11,159 nt of DNA from Larix sibirica (GCA_004151065.3 NWUY0300018499.1:24554-35712); one strand, 5' to 3'; shown: positions 1 to 9,890, numbered from the stretch's first letter. Notes: a model not told the origin generated them from the letters alone. Numbers and translations are program-made.

Positions 1-624
1 AAGTGGTAAATGGGTTATGTGACTAGGGGGATGAGCTAGGTGAACAATTTTTGGGTGTTAACACTTTTCTCCCCTCTTTTGTAGAGGAGTTGTTTACTAT
101 TCTTAGATAATTGCTTAGGAGATGCCACATAAGTAGGAGTTACAATTATTATAAGAGTATATTCATTTACTTATTTTATTATCTTCTCATTCCTTCGTTT
201 AATTTTTGTTTTTATTTATTTTTAGTTTAATTCCTCGTTTTGTTTAATTTTTTTAAGTCTCTTTGTTTATATTAATTCTTTCCCTAGGGATACATGGGCC
301 AATCCTTCATCAATTATCCCCCAAAGCACAAGCAAACATTTAATATAGTTCAATAAACATATTAAACATATAGTAAGCAAGGGTTGGAAAATCTAGGCTA
401 TTACATGGATCAAATACCAGAAGTTAAATATTGGCTTTATGGTTATTACTTTACTTTACTAGACTTGAAAATACTAATTTTATATAGGTGACTTGGTGAT
501 TCAAAAACAATAATTGATTGGGCACAAAACATATGTGACTTAAAGGTATTGGTTTTGAAATTTTGGATGGAAATGATATGAGGCTTAGTCTATGAGTTTG
601 CAAGAATTACTTTTCAGCATATCC
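1..624. other. AT-rich non-coding stretch
   Basis: I see no coding frame of useful length on either strand. The first 300 bases contain T-rich runs, strongest at about 165-275, that could belong to an old LTR or to intergenic DNA. I found no paired terminal repeat elsewhere in the window to support an LTR. Nothing here can be assigned. Confidence 0.5.
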
Positions 625-712
625 ATTGAGAGCATAATTAGGAGGCAAATAAGCTTTCCAAATCATCTATTGAGAGCATAACTAAAAGGAAGATAATATT
701 TCCAAACAAGTT
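625..712. repeat. Diverged 44-bp tandem repeat, two copies
   Basis: Two adjacent 44-base units begin with the same 13 bases, ATTGAGAGCATAA, at 625 and 669. By eye 33 of 44 positions match, including a shared TTTCCAAA near the end of each unit. No indel is needed to align them. The divergence suggests an old local duplication. Neither copy makes a readable protein frame, so a structural or coding role is unlikely. Confidence 0.7.
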
Positions 713-1143
713 TTATAGGGCATTGAGCCATACATTATTAGTTAACTGTTTGTTGATGAGATCGATGAGTCAATGCTAGAAGAGGAAAGTCTCCATATAT
801 TTCATTTTTGATTTGTTAGGTGGGAGAAGCTTACTATCTTGACATATTTTATTTTTTCTAGGAGATTGTGATGACAGATTTTATCTCTATTTTATGGTGG
901 CTCGTTGTATAATTTTGTTGCAGGATGCCTGTAAATATCCCACATTTTTTTGTCCCTGTAATGATCTACATTTTTTTAGTTCCATGCTTACTTATCTTCA
1001 AGTGGTCTAGATGCTTTATAGTTTGTTGTTCCATATTTTTTTGTGTATTTGTGGTTGCTCAACCTTTTGTTTGTTTTTTTTCGATTTGTCTCCACTATGT
1101 AACTATTGAACTATTATATTTCCATATGATTAATATAAGTATA
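713..1143. other. T-rich stretch before an A-rich tract, no gene
   Basis: An open frame at 925-1152 would encode a Phe/Cys/Ile-rich hydrophobic peptide. This is what T-rich DNA gives by chance, and I do not call it a gene. The stretch could be the 3' untranslated part of a non-LTR retrotransposon because an A-rich tract follows it. No reverse transcriptase or RNase H residues are visible upstream, so this stays a guess. Confidence 0.3.
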
Positions 1144-1174
1144 TTTTTTTAAAAAAAGAAAAAGAAAAAAAGAA
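1144..1174 (+). repeat. T7 followed by an A-rich (A/G) tract
   Basis: Seven T residues (1144-1150) are followed by about 24 bases of A with isolated G interruptions. The shape fits a decayed poly(A) tail of a plus-strand LINE or SINE insertion, and equally a simple low-complexity tract. I could not find a flanking target-site duplication by eye, so insertion is not shown. Confidence 0.45.
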
Positions 1175-2390
1175 TCGAGGAGTTTGAAAATTTTACCTCA
1201 CCAAAAATAGTAATTTTCACTATCATTTCTAAATACTTAACCATCATTTTTAAGTGCAAACTATTATTCATTCAATATTTTGTGTGTGTGACTCTCTCTT
1301 GAATACATTCCCTCAAACTATGTACGTAGATTTATATCATGGCTATGTACTTTGACAAGTAAACTTCAATTCCCAAAGCTTCTTTTGAGAAACATCATTT
1401 GACCTTCTCAATTTGGCATAAGGGTTTATTCTTTTGATCATCAATGGCATCCTTATGCTAGATTGGAAAGCTTCTTTATTGGGAAAATCCCATGTTATCA
1501 CCTATACTTAGATAGTTTGGGTGATGAGAAGGCTTAGACAGCCTTACAAAAGAATAAATATGTTTAAGAATAAATATGAATAAACATAGAAGACAAATAA
1601 TGGAGGAAACCATATAGTAATAGAAAAACATAGAACGTCTTTTTTTTTGTCAAATATTTTTTTTAATGTGTTACAATAGATCCACATTAAAATAACCATC
1701 TCTTAGATAATTCTCTTGAAGAATATGATCATAAGAGAGAGTGTATCTTCCTATAAGGGTGAGTTACTATTGGTGTGTCATCCATGTCCAAATATGTGCA
1801 CACATACCTTATTAGTTACTCTTTGTTTAGCTTGAAAACACATGCCTGATTTCCTTTTAAGGTAGGGAATATTGTAGTAGGTGCACTTAGCTTAGTGAAG
1901 ATGGTTGTGCAAGATGAGAGAGAAATACAAGTGTAGGGAAATAGCGAAATAACTAATGGCAAGTTGGAAAATTTGGGAATCTCTTTTATGATGAAAGAGT
2001 GGCCTCAAGACAAAGGACACGTGATAGAATTATGTAATGGTTTCGTCTCGGTTTAGGATTGGAAATAGGGAGGTGGAAAAATGCAGTGTAAATATTTTGA
2101 ACTGGTATTCTAGTGTATGTTCTTGGAGAAGGAGTTGTCACCATAGAAGAGGTTTTGTAGGGATGAATGTATGAAGGAAGGAAAGCATAACTAGAGGCAT
2201 CCTAGAACTATGAAGGAAGATGAGTTGAAGTCACTATGATGACAATTGATTTTTTAATTGTGAAGGATGAAGTGATTTCTATGTTTTGTTCCTTATCATA
2301 GATAGGAAAATGAGCTACAATATGAATATATCTTTAATATCTTGTTGTAGTGGTCATAAGTGTTGAAATTGTTGTTGGACTGATTTGATG
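1175..2390. other. Long stretch without a recognisable gene
   Basis: All frames are broken by frequent stops. From about 1900 onward the plus strand becomes rich in GG and GAGG, so the minus strand is rich in Pro/Ser/Thr/His codons. This resembles the composition of the minus-strand gag remnant that lies just to the right. The stretch could therefore be the decayed downstream part of that element, but I found no protease, reverse transcriptase or integrase motif in it. Confidence 0.35.
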
Positions 2391-2702
2391 CTACATGGTT
2401 GTTGAGAGTAGTAGGGGCAGAGAGAAATTGGTAGGATGATATAGATTATAAGGATATGTGTTGTGCAATGATTTTATAGTCACAATCAAGGGGTGTGGAT
2501 TTGGAGAGGGTGTGTCTATGACAAGTAGGAGGAGGCTAGGAAAGATCACTTGAATTAACATTTGAGAGTCTAGTATTGGTAGAGGGATGTCATGTATTCC
2601 GATGAGGTAGAACATATATTGGTGTGGAAAGCAATAAAACGGATGTGAGGAAGACATGAGATACAAATTTCGTGGGGTTGGGTGAAGGATGGGTGGATGC
2701 AT
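2391..2702 (-). pseudogene. Possible proline/histidine-rich tail of the minus-strand gag
   Basis: A 103-residue minus-strand frame is rich in Pro, His, Ser, Leu and Tyr. It has repeated short Pro-containing motifs such as HPTP and PSPNPHP. It lies on the same strand as, and downstream in reading direction of, the gag central domain at 2946-3514. Plant gypsy gag proteins often have such a low-complexity region before the zinc knuckle. No CCHC motif is visible, and the 240 bases between the two are not open. The call rests on position and composition only and may be chance. Confidence 0.25.
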
Positions 2703-2945
2703 TTATGGTGGAAGGTCAAGAAGACAATGTGGGATGACTATTAGTTGTAGTATGATGTGGTGTACAAATACGAGGTGGAGGTGGAACTTAGAGGGATCTA
2801 GAAGTGAAAATTTTTATGGAGGTCCCACATGAGACAAAAAAACCATGCTGGAGAATAATATTATTAGAGGAGAAGGGTTGACTTGTAGTTGAGGTGGGGT
2901 GGGATTAGGGTTAGTAAAAGAAGAAAGACTAGGGTAGTGTGCCAA

Positions 2946-3514
2946 CTATATTTCTATAGAAATGGCCCAAGTAAAGTCTTGTTCTAGAGTGCTTCTCGCA
3001 ACCAAGGGAAGTTTATTGAAAAAAACACATAATACACTCAAATTAAGTTTAATAATCAATACCTCTTTGGATTCTTGAATCTATAGTTGAATCATGAGTT
3101 TAGTGAATGTGTAAAGATAATATTGTACATTTTGGCCTAGATATTGACTAAACTAAAACCAATGGAATATCAAATCTATTAGTGGCCCCAAATGATAGAA
3201 ACTACTTTTGAGAGCTTGGAAGAAAGTTTCCCAAGTAGAAGTGACATGATGCTTAGAGTGAAATTGGAACCATGTTAAGGCCGCATCTTCTAAATAACAT
3301 TATGCAAGTTTTGGAATTGATATTCAATAATGTGTGCACACAATTTAAAATGGGTAGTGAGGCTACCAATCCATGAGTCAAGTGTTTCTCCATGTATTTG
3401 GCATTCAATATGCTTTGGCAGAGAAATATGTGTGCCTAAATGAAAAGGAATTGGATCTTGAATTTGTTTGAGTATAGATTTGTAAGGGATAGAGAGAGAG
3501 AGATAATGTATAGC
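2946..3514 (-). pseudogene. Ty3/gypsy-type gag fragment (Retrotrans_gag domain), broken
   Basis: Read from 3514 downwards, the first frame contains HGETLDSWIGSLTTHFKLC, the start of a plant gypsy capsid domain, and stops at 3290-3292. A second frame takes over at about 3303 with YLEDAALTWFQ and then TWETFFQALKSSFYHLG. This is the usual pattern of the Retrotrans_gag family (PF03732): L-E-x-A-x-x-W, then W-x-x-F-x-x-x-L-x-x-x-F. The same frame continues past a TAG at 3153-3155 into GQNVQYYLYTFTKLMIQL. That matches the tract after the domain where gypsy gags usually have G-Q-S-V-Q-E-Y. After another in-frame stop it goes on into a segment ending at 2946. In an active element gag would form the particle that packages the RNA. 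This copy has one frame change and at least two internal stops, so it is dead. It faces away from the LINE piece on its right. The family call comes from motif recognition, without alignment. Confidence 0.7.
3491..3503. repeat. Short AG microsatellite
   Basis: Six AG units plus one A. It falls within the N-terminal side of the minus-strand gag remnant, where it reads as alternating Leu-Ser. It is a simple slippage repeat with no apparent function. Confidence 0.9.
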
Positions 3515-3742
3515 TCTAGAATGAGGGAATTCCCCATTAGTTTATGAAGAGGCATGACCATGATGTGGGGGCATGGAGAAAGGTTGAGAGAAGGATTGCT
3601 TCTATGTGGATTTCTATTGCTAGTGAGATGAAAATGCTTTGAGGAAAAAACCTTACCTTGAGTAAAAAAGGAGTGCAGTATCGCCTCATAATTGCAAGCA
3701 CTTGCATATGTGGATATGTATATGTTTATGCATTGGATGGGT

Positions 3743-4111
3743 TGTGGCAGTGGAACTAATACTAAAGATGAATTATCGGCACTCTAGGGTCTTCTATGGT
3801 TTGCTAATTATAAAGGTATTGGTCATATTCAAGTGGTTGGAAATTCTAAAGTGACCATGGAGTGGGAAGCTAGAAAATTAAGGCTAGAAGTACTCATATT
3901 GGATCATTGGTATTCTCAAATAGTGGAATTAAAAAAGAATTTCTCTCATATTTCCTTTCCACATATCTATGTCCAACTCAATTGGGTTGAAGACATCCTT
4001 TATAAGAGAGATATGGGTATGGGTACTACGGATGGTCAAATTTATTTTGAAGAATTGATTTACTATTCTATATGTTCCAAAGGATCTCACTATGTTTTTT
4101 TGATGATATGA
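3743..4111 (+). pseudogene. C-terminal RNase H of a plant LINE, degraded
   Basis: The frame reads GTNTKDELSAL, stop, GLLWFANYKGI, then IQVVGNSKVTMEW, LDHWYSQIVELKKNFSHISF, HIYVQLNWVEDILYKRD and finally DGQIYFEELIYYS, with TGA at 4109-4111. This is the order of the RNase H domain (RVT_3 type) at the end of plant LINE polyproteins, which cuts RNA in RNA/DNA hybrids during retrotransposition. The acidic residue of TK-x-E is kept (GAA at 3770-3772), and so is the last catalytic Asp (GAC at 3992-3994). The usual GDSK motif has become GNSK (AAT at 3842-3844), and a TAG at 3785-3787 stands where Trp is usual. The first catalytic Asp region is not readable upstream, and no reverse transcriptase is seen, so this is a 5'-truncated dead copy. 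Truncation at the 5' end is normal for LINEs. Confidence 0.8.
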
Positions 4112-4240
4112 GTGTTTCTTTTTCAGAGAGTGTTTTATTCATTTATTTTGTGATATTAAAAGAATACGGTTTTTATTAGATCTTGGGATGTTTAAGATTT
4201 TTTTTAATATTTTATCTTATATGGGACAATTTTTTGGGAT
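4112..4240 (+). other. Possible LINE 3' untranslated tail
   Basis: T-rich sequence follows the LINE stop codon directly, with long T runs around 4198-4210. Position makes a LINE 3' UTR plausible. There is no clear poly(A) tail to mark its end and no visible target-site duplication. Confidence 0.3.
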
Positions 4241-6450
4241 ATAAAGCTAATCCTTGTACAACCATGGTTTTTGGTTAGAATATGTAGAATGATAGGATGA
4301 AAATGATATGGATACATGATGAAAAGTTGTAATTATGGATATTGATAAGTTTGATTCACTTTTGATGAATAACAAATTAACATTTTTTTCTTGATGAAAA
4401 AAATGGTCCGATTGGCCATTCCTAACCACATTGGCTAGGATGGATATCAATATATCTAATATGACTTGTTTTCTTGGTTGGGTTTCTAGGGTAATCCTTG
4501 TTTGTTCTATGTGTACTTGGTTTAATGCTCATGTTATGTGATTTTGATCATAACAATATGTAGAAGAGGAAATCATACCCATCCGAAAAATATGGCCATC
4601 TATACTGACATCTAGGGCTATAATATACTACAAAAACGCCATGTAAATCGAGGAAATGTTGCCAAAAAATGTAGCAAGGGATGGCAAAGAAAAGATAGCT
4701 GGAATTTTAGTTTGTCTTGCTAAAAACACATATCTGAATATATCTCTGAAAACACACATTTGAGTCTATCCTTTCAGAATGAGAAAGTAGAAATAGGGTA
4801 TCACACTCAGCTACTCAGTGCTACACTCCATATTTCATCCAACATGACTTCCTTTTCCTTTTGGCATGTGGGTATAGAGCATTTGGAGAATCTTTAATGA
4901 CAAAATAGTTCCTTCCATCTAGTCCATATAGTAGCATCAAAGATGTTGTGAGAGATATACCAGCTACGGTATATCATGTGAATAGAGAATTGAAGTAGAG
5001 ATCAAATGGCATAAGTGATATGACCTTGGTGGCCAGGGTTCTAAAATCCCTAAAAGTGTCTTGGTTTAGATTTTTTAGGAAGCTAAAGAAAAGTGCCATA
5101 GATCAAAAAATATGTGTGTCTATAGTTAACTTCTACCATAATTGATGTTGATGAATTTTATGGGAGAGAGGCATTAGGACCATAAGGGGCATAAAACTCT
5201 TGGTGCTTCTATAATGCTTCTATCATGCACTCAAATATTTATAGCTTTACAATGCTTGATTCATGAGGTTCAAACATTAGTGAATTCATGATACAAACTG
5301 CAAACTTTTGCATGTGACTACATACAACTATGACTCAACATCTTACTAAGATTCAAGACTCAACTGAGTACAAGTAAAAGTAATTATAGTATTTTGACAT
5401 ATGAGAAAAAAATAAAATCTAAAAAATTCTAAAATGAATACCAATCGATCATGTAAAAGAGACCATGGGAGATAGAGAAGAAGAATGAGTCAGTATGAAT
5501 GTTGATTACAGACTTGGGAGGCTAAAAAAGTGGCAAGAAAAGTTCATCGATCCTCCGGTTAGACTACCAATCCTTTATGTCGAGATAGGATAATGAAAAG
5601 TGAAAGTGACAAATGGCTAGTAATGAGGAAGTCCTAATAGGAGAATGAGTTGAATACCAAAGAGCGGGGTTACAATTAAAATCAAAACATATGGGTTGTA
5701 TAGAAACCCTAAATTGGTTGTGTCATGTGTGTTTGTGCCCTTATGATTAAAAGAAGAATAAGGATTATGTTAATGGTGAGGTTTTTTTTCTAATCATTGT
5801 TAAAATGGAGTTTTTTTATTGATGAAATTAAATTATTGATTAAAAAAAGGATTCAACACACTTAAAAAAAACTCTAATTACCAATATCAACAATATATAT
5901 CTCCAATTTTAACAAGCTATACAATATTTTGGATTTTTCAATAACTCATGAAAAAGATTAAACTAATACGAATAATAATAGTACTAAGTCTCTTCTTCAT
6001 TGGAATTTACAATATACAAAACTTCAACCTAAAAGGTGAATATCATTTGGGGTAAATAATTCATATCTAGAAGTTATGAAGAAAAACTACTCTAAAGTTA
6101 AACTACTTCGAAGAATAATTACTCTGATAGGGGTTTATATATTATATTTCCAGAAATGGAGGAGGAAGTACTAAATTTGAGGTTCCATGGGCCAAGTGTA
6201 TGATCAATATATAATGTATGGTCATTGTATCATATTTTAGTTAAGGTGAATGAACAGTTTTTACTTTATTAATGATTATGTTATTGTTTAGTTTAATTAA
6301 GGGATCCACCTACGCGTGGATGTGGAATGTGGGAAGGTAGGAGAGTGTTTATTTTACTCACAACAACATGCAAAAATCACTAAACACAGAAACTATCATC
6401 TATAGGATGACTTTCAGCAAGAAAATAAAGTTCTACAATTGTTTTGGCAA
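4241..6450. other. Long stretch without a recognisable gene
   Basis: I find no frame that looks like a gene. A 67-residue minus frame at 4247-4450 has low-complexity Ser/His/Ile composition and no recognisable motif. Around 4880-4915 the plus strand reads WRIFNDKIVPS. This faintly recalls the tract after the zinc-binding domain of LINE polyproteins, but stops surround it. The zone at 5760-6300 is very AT-rich. A small imperfect duplication, TGCTTCTATAA then TGCTTCTATCA, lies near 5205-5226. Most of this is probably decayed repeat or intergenic DNA. Confidence 0.4.
6303..6320. repeat. Short perfect inverted repeat, ATCCAC / GTGGAT
   Basis: Six-base arms flank a six-base CTACGC loop. It is the only CG-containing island in an AT-rich tract. 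Such short arms occur often by chance, and I see no T run after it or partner that would suggest a terminator or a MITE end. Confidence 0.35.
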
Positions 6451-6503
6451 CTATTTCAACAAACTATATCGTACAGGAACTGTTTCAACAACCGTTTCAA
6501 CAA
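6451..6503. repeat. Repeated TTTCAACAA motif, three copies
   Basis: CTATTTCAACAA occurs at 6451-6462. CTGTTTCAACAA (6480-6491) and CCGTTTCAACAA (6492-6503) then stand in direct tandem. The 12-base pair is a minor local duplication, and the third copy is separated by 17 bases. No function is evident. Confidence 0.6.
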
Positions 6504-6703
6504 GTAATTTAACTTTGTTTTGATGACCCTTGCGTTCATAAAAATTAGGCTAATACTATGTTTTAGCAATCAAACACATTTATCACATCTATACTCAAAA
6601 ATGAACTATGATCTCTTAACTTGATACAGTAAAATAACTTCAAAATAAATATGAGTTTACAAACTCATAAAAAGAGCATAACAGAAAATACAGAGTAAAA
6701 ACT

Positions 6704-6704
6704 N
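6704..6704. other. Single undetermined base (N)
   Basis: This N sits 8 bases before the first readable codon of the plus-strand gag fragment. The sequence to its left has no retroelement character. It may mark a polished-over assembly junction rather than a simple ambiguous call. Confidence 0.6.
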
Positions 6705-6711
6705 CCCCTCA

Positions 6712-7707
6712 GACATCCCTAAGTTTGAAGGGAAGGTTGGGGAGGACCCCAGAACATGGCATTATTTACTTCCACTTATGGTGTTCCTCCAACTCCATAG
6801 TGGATGACTCCATTAGACTACTTCTGTTATAGAGAACTTTCACTAGTGCTGCAGCTAAAAGGTACATTGACCATCCCCATGGGGCACATACCACCTTTGC
6901 ATACTTATCCTCCACATTCCTACAGTTCTTCCAATTACCCATTCGATATGATGCTAGCATAGAGATCCTTTTGTCTTGCAGACACACTACTGCTACCCAC
7001 CTCACGGATCACATTCATGAGTGGCATAGGCGACGAATCTTATGCAAGACTAAACTTGACGACCATATCTTCTTGGATTAGTTCCTAAAGTCCCTTATCA
7101 CATCGATTTCCAAGGATGTGGCATCACAACGTCCTCAAATCGAAGAAGAGTCTATCCTCGAATACCAGCAGTTTGACCTTATATACGCACAACTGGGATA
7201 CCTATATACCATTCTCCCTGATGCCCCTCACGACGATTCCTCTCAGAAGGATCCACCGAGGGAATGACATGCCAAAGATGGTGTTATTGGAACCATCACA
7301 TCCATCATTAGACCTTATGTTCCTTTACCCTCAATGAGGACTCCCACTTTCGTCAGCACCTCTAGTACTACACAATCATCGATGGGTTGTGGCCCTTATC
7401 TATCATGCACGTTGTCTCATTCTAGAGTGACACCCTCTTATATGCCTCCCCCCCCACCTCACATGACCATGGACCCTCTTATCAAGGACCTACCTTTGGA
7501 AGCACTCTTCAAGGTTATGCAACTCCCCTAGCTACCAACCCTTATTATCCTTTCCCTGGACCACCGCCTGTAACTCCTACGCAACCCCCACCTTAAGCTC
7601 ATCCCACTGCCCAAGGGAAAGTTTACGCCCAACAAAACCAGACACATTCCCAAACAGCCCCCGAGAATTAGCAAGGGAAACCTAATCGGAGACGAGGTAG
7701 GTGTTAG
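6712..7707 (+). pseudogene. Ty3/gypsy gag, central and C-terminal parts, broken
   Basis: In an active element this protein would build the capsid and package the RNA. The frame opens with DIPKFEGKVGEDPRT, the usual entry to the gypsy gag domain. It shifts by one frame between about 6755 and 6770 and continues as FHLWCSSNSIVDDSIRL, AAAKRYID (Arg where Trp is usual), FLQFFQLPIRYDASIEIL, TDHIHEWHRRR, KSLITSISKDVAS and FDLIYAQLGYLYTILPDAP. This is a standard Retrotrans_gag layout. A Pro-rich region follows, and after a C8 run (7448-7455) the sense frame changes again to GYATPLATNPYYPFPGPPP and then GKPNRRRGR. That basic end normally stands just before the CCHC knuckle, which is missing. In-frame stops are at 6830, 7079, 7265, 7594 and 7669. 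The N-terminus and everything after gag (protease, RT, integrase) are absent, so the copy is dead. Family certain enough; lineage not determined. Confidence 0.87.
7448..7455 (+). repeat. C8 homopolymer in the gag proline-rich region
   Basis: The sense gag frame before this run (proline-rich, ending TPSYMPP) differs from the sense frame after it (DHGPSYQGPTFGSTLQGYA). Slippage in the C run, either real or from sequencing, is the simplest cause of the frame change. Confidence 0.55.
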
Positions 7708-8394
7708 CACTAAAAGTTGTCTAATGACTACAAAAAGGACAAGTTCAACACATCTTGGATTTAAAATTGTTTTGGTTTAAATTGATAGGATAGGTTGAGT
7801 AGATCATGAGGGCTTAAACACTTTGGAGTTACAAATTAGGTGCTTCTAACATAATGAGCAGTACTTCATAGGTTGATTGACATGCAACCCAAAGGGCCAA
7901 ACACAAGGTAAACATCAAGAGATAGAAGAAAGGGCTTTTCATACATAGGATGCCAGTTATACATTCACAGAGAGATATTCCGAATTCAAACAACGTTCAA
8001 ATTTAGAATCATGTATTAGAAGACAGACTTTAAGTTATAGGTAATAAATGAATAAATCTTAACCATTATTAGATCTCAAACTCAAATGATAATTCATGCA
8101 ACACAAGGAACTATATCTGCAATCCCATAAGGATAATAACATAAAAAAGACGAACAAAGTCTGACCCGTGAGATGATAGATCACTGAGCATGAGAATTCT
8201 GCTATTATATCAGGCACTGGAAGAGTTTATACAGTATAAAACTTGCTCCTCTATGACCCCTCTCTTCCCTCCAAGAAGAATATCCCCCACTTATATCTAT
8301 GTTTTTCATTACATTCATAACAGAGTACTACATCTAGGAAGATCGAGGATCCTCTTTTACCAAAATTAGATCCATCAATAAAATGATTTGGAAG
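7708..8394. other. Stretch without a recognisable gene
   Basis: Neither strand has a useful frame. The sequence no longer matches gag or pol after 7707. Its composition is mixed and not strongly repetitive by eye. It could be an intron or 3' flank of the minus-strand block at 8395-10035, or plain intergenic DNA. Confidence 0.4.
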
Positions 8395-8739
8395 CTAAAA
8401 ATGGATAGTCCCCTGTTTTTCTGAAACTTCTTTGACTTGGCCATTTTGTTGAAGCTTGCTCTCGAGCTTTCCAAATAGCAACAAATGATAGTTGTTAAAG
8501 ATAAGTATCTTTGGATAAGACTTGATCACAACAGAAATGTGTTGGATACTGAAGAGTAGGAAATCTGTTACAAACCTGATTTGAAGGAGATTTATTTGAC
8601 CAATCTTAATCTCTTTAACCATTGACTTCTACTTGATTAAAATATGCTGACAGCTCTTGGAACAATACCTTGGGTCCCTTTTAACCTTCAGATTCAACTG
8701 GAATATTAGTTTCAACATGATTTAGGAAATTTGACACCT
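8395..8739 (-). other. Possible exon material of an unidentified minus-strand gene
   Basis: One minus frame (8622 to 8395) is open for 75 codons and ends GKLESKLQQNGQVKEVSEKQ. Just upstream, a different frame gives VSNFLNHVETNIPVESEG (to about 8683) and LFQELSAYFNQVEVNG (ending at 8615). Both look protein-like, but each is cut by a stop. The frames do not join without a splice or a frameshift. I do not recognise a family. It is grouped with the minus-strand segments to its right because of strand and similar composition. It may be a decayed gene, or chance. Confidence 0.25.
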
Positions 8740-8857
8740 ATAATAAATTCTACAGTGGAAAATGGATCTGGAACTTAACTGGCGCTACCTAAAATCCAAT
8801 GAAAACATTTCTACTTGCATACATAATCCCTGATACTTCCTGTTAGATTAATTTTAG

Positions 8858-9222
8858 TTACACCAGTTCCGATAAGAAAAAGACTATTAGTGCACATGGC
8901 GTTGTATTTGTTCCTTTACCAATCACTGCATGAAACTCTCTTTCCAACATTAAGTATGGATGTGGACCTGTATCTAATTTAGAATATATAATGTGTGGTG
9001 TGGTTTCTATGTTTGCGACCCAAACATACATTGCCTCTGAAATGGTATCTTTCAGTGTAATTGTACCAGAATGTACTGGTTGAACTCTGCTCTCAGAAGA
9101 CATATTTGGAATACATTCAAGGCCTGCCTCTCCATATCAAATTGAAGTCAATCCTGCCATGAATAAATTATTGATTGTTTTGTATGCCCCTGCATCATTC
9201 AAAAACTTATTCCTTCCTGTTG
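8858..9222 (-). pseudogene. Candidate exon, unidentified protein, one internal stop
   Basis: A pyrimidine-rich tract ending TTTCTGTCAG gives a good plant splice acceptor with the exon beginning at 9222. The frame then reads GRNKFLNDAGAYKTINNLFM and AGLTSI, a TGA at 9137-9139, and GEAGLECIPNMSSESRVQPV. It continues open for 81 more codons through TLKDTISEAMYVWVANIET and LMLEREFHAVIGKGTN to a TAA at 8858-8860. Amino-acid use is balanced, unlike the Phe/Ile-rich chance frames elsewhere. The TGA could be a mutated CGA codon, making this a pseudogene, or the exon boundary may be elsewhere. I do not recognise the family and propose no function. Confidence 0.35.
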
Positions 9223-9307
9223 CTGACAGAAATATGAAAAGAACACAACTTCACAAACAACTCAAAGAAATAATCAGGACATATAGAATCCATAAGAAAA
9301 GATTAAT

Positions 9308-9577
9308 TTAATCATAGGATTCATTGTCAATTGGATGTGGAAGAACTAAGTTGCGGCAACAATCCTTAATTCTGGAAATGATCACACTGTCCATTGTGAA
9401 AGGATATGGGTGAGCAATTTGTAGTGTCATATCTGCTATGGAGTTGTATGCAACATCTTTAATATTCACTGCGTTCAATATCAATTTAGTTCCATGAGGG
9501 AAGAAAACAAAATTGTTCCAAATAAGCCAATGCATGAGAGGTCTCCAACGCTTGAATTGCTTCACATCATAATGAAC
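9308..9577 (-). other. Candidate exon, unidentified protein
   Basis: The minus frame is open from 9577 to TAA at 9308-9310. It reads HYDVKQFKRWRPLMHW, NNFVFFPHGTKLILNAVNIK, DVAYNSIADMTLQIAHPYPF and IISRIKDCCRNLVLPHPI. Composition is that of a normal soluble globular protein. The frame begins just after AG dinucleotides preceded by TTTGCATCAG, so an acceptor near 9578-9590 is possible. No ATG stands near the start, which favours an internal exon. I see no convincing donor at the end, and the family is unknown to me. A chance frame of about 90 codons is possible in AT-rich DNA but less likely with this composition. Confidence 0.35.
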
Positions 9578-9676
9578 CTACCTCTGATGCAAACTAGGGC
9601 ATGCCAAAACACATATATTGAATGCATGAGACAAAAACTACGAGAAAAACAACCACGTTCTTAATCTGCATGTCTT

Positions 9677-9890
9677 CTAGCTGCTTATCTTTGAAAAATG
9701 CTTTGCCTCCTGTAACTTTCGATCATATCCTTCATATGGTGCTTTGACTGCATGCTCTATCTTTATGGTTTCTAGAATAAGTTGGCCCTTCTTTATCATT
9801 GTAAACCCTGCTTGTATGCAAACTTCTGATGAAGATTGCTCATCTTTTACACAACAAAGATTTAAAATGCTATATGTATTCCTATGACAT
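9677..9890 (-). other. Candidate exon segment, unidentified
   Basis: An open minus frame, bounded upstream by TGA, reads NTYSILNLCCVKDEQSSSEV, CIQAGFTMIKKGQLILETIK and IEHAVKAPYEGYDRKLQEAK, then HFSKISS and TAG at 9677-9679. There is no ATG near the start. The second half has an alternating charged/hydrophobic pattern compatible with a helix. It lies one frame away from the 57-codon frame on its right, so the two could be spliced together or separated by a frameshift. Not recognised. Confidence 0.33.

Noticed and set aside
925-1152. 75-residue plus frame with hydrophobic composition
   Set aside because: Phe/Cys/Ile content follows from T-rich DNA; no motif and no regular membrane-segment and loop pattern.
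4247-4450. 67-residue minus frame
   Set aside because: Low-complexity Ser/His/Ile composition, no motif, and no neighbouring frame to extend it.
4626-4640. TACTACAAAAACGCC resembling a CACTA transposon end
   Set aside because: The first base is T rather than C. No inverted partner and no subterminal repeats were found; the nearest TTGTAGTG, at about 2345, does not match well.
4878-4920. WRIFNDKIVPS resembling the tract after the LINE zinc-binding domain
   Set aside because: Only about 11 residues, bounded by several stops, with no supporting residues on either side.
5702-5712. CCCTAAA unit resembling a plant telomere repeat
   Set aside because: Only one unit is present, which is expected by chance.
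6766-7005. 79-residue minus frame
   Set aside because: It is the antisense shadow of the plus-strand gag fragment.
7116-7337. 73-residue plus frame
   Set aside because: Another frame of the gag region; the sense gag frame through here reads DVAS, FDLIYAQ and LYTILPDAP.
7528-7710. 60-residue minus frame
   Set aside because: Antisense of the proline-rich and basic end of gag.
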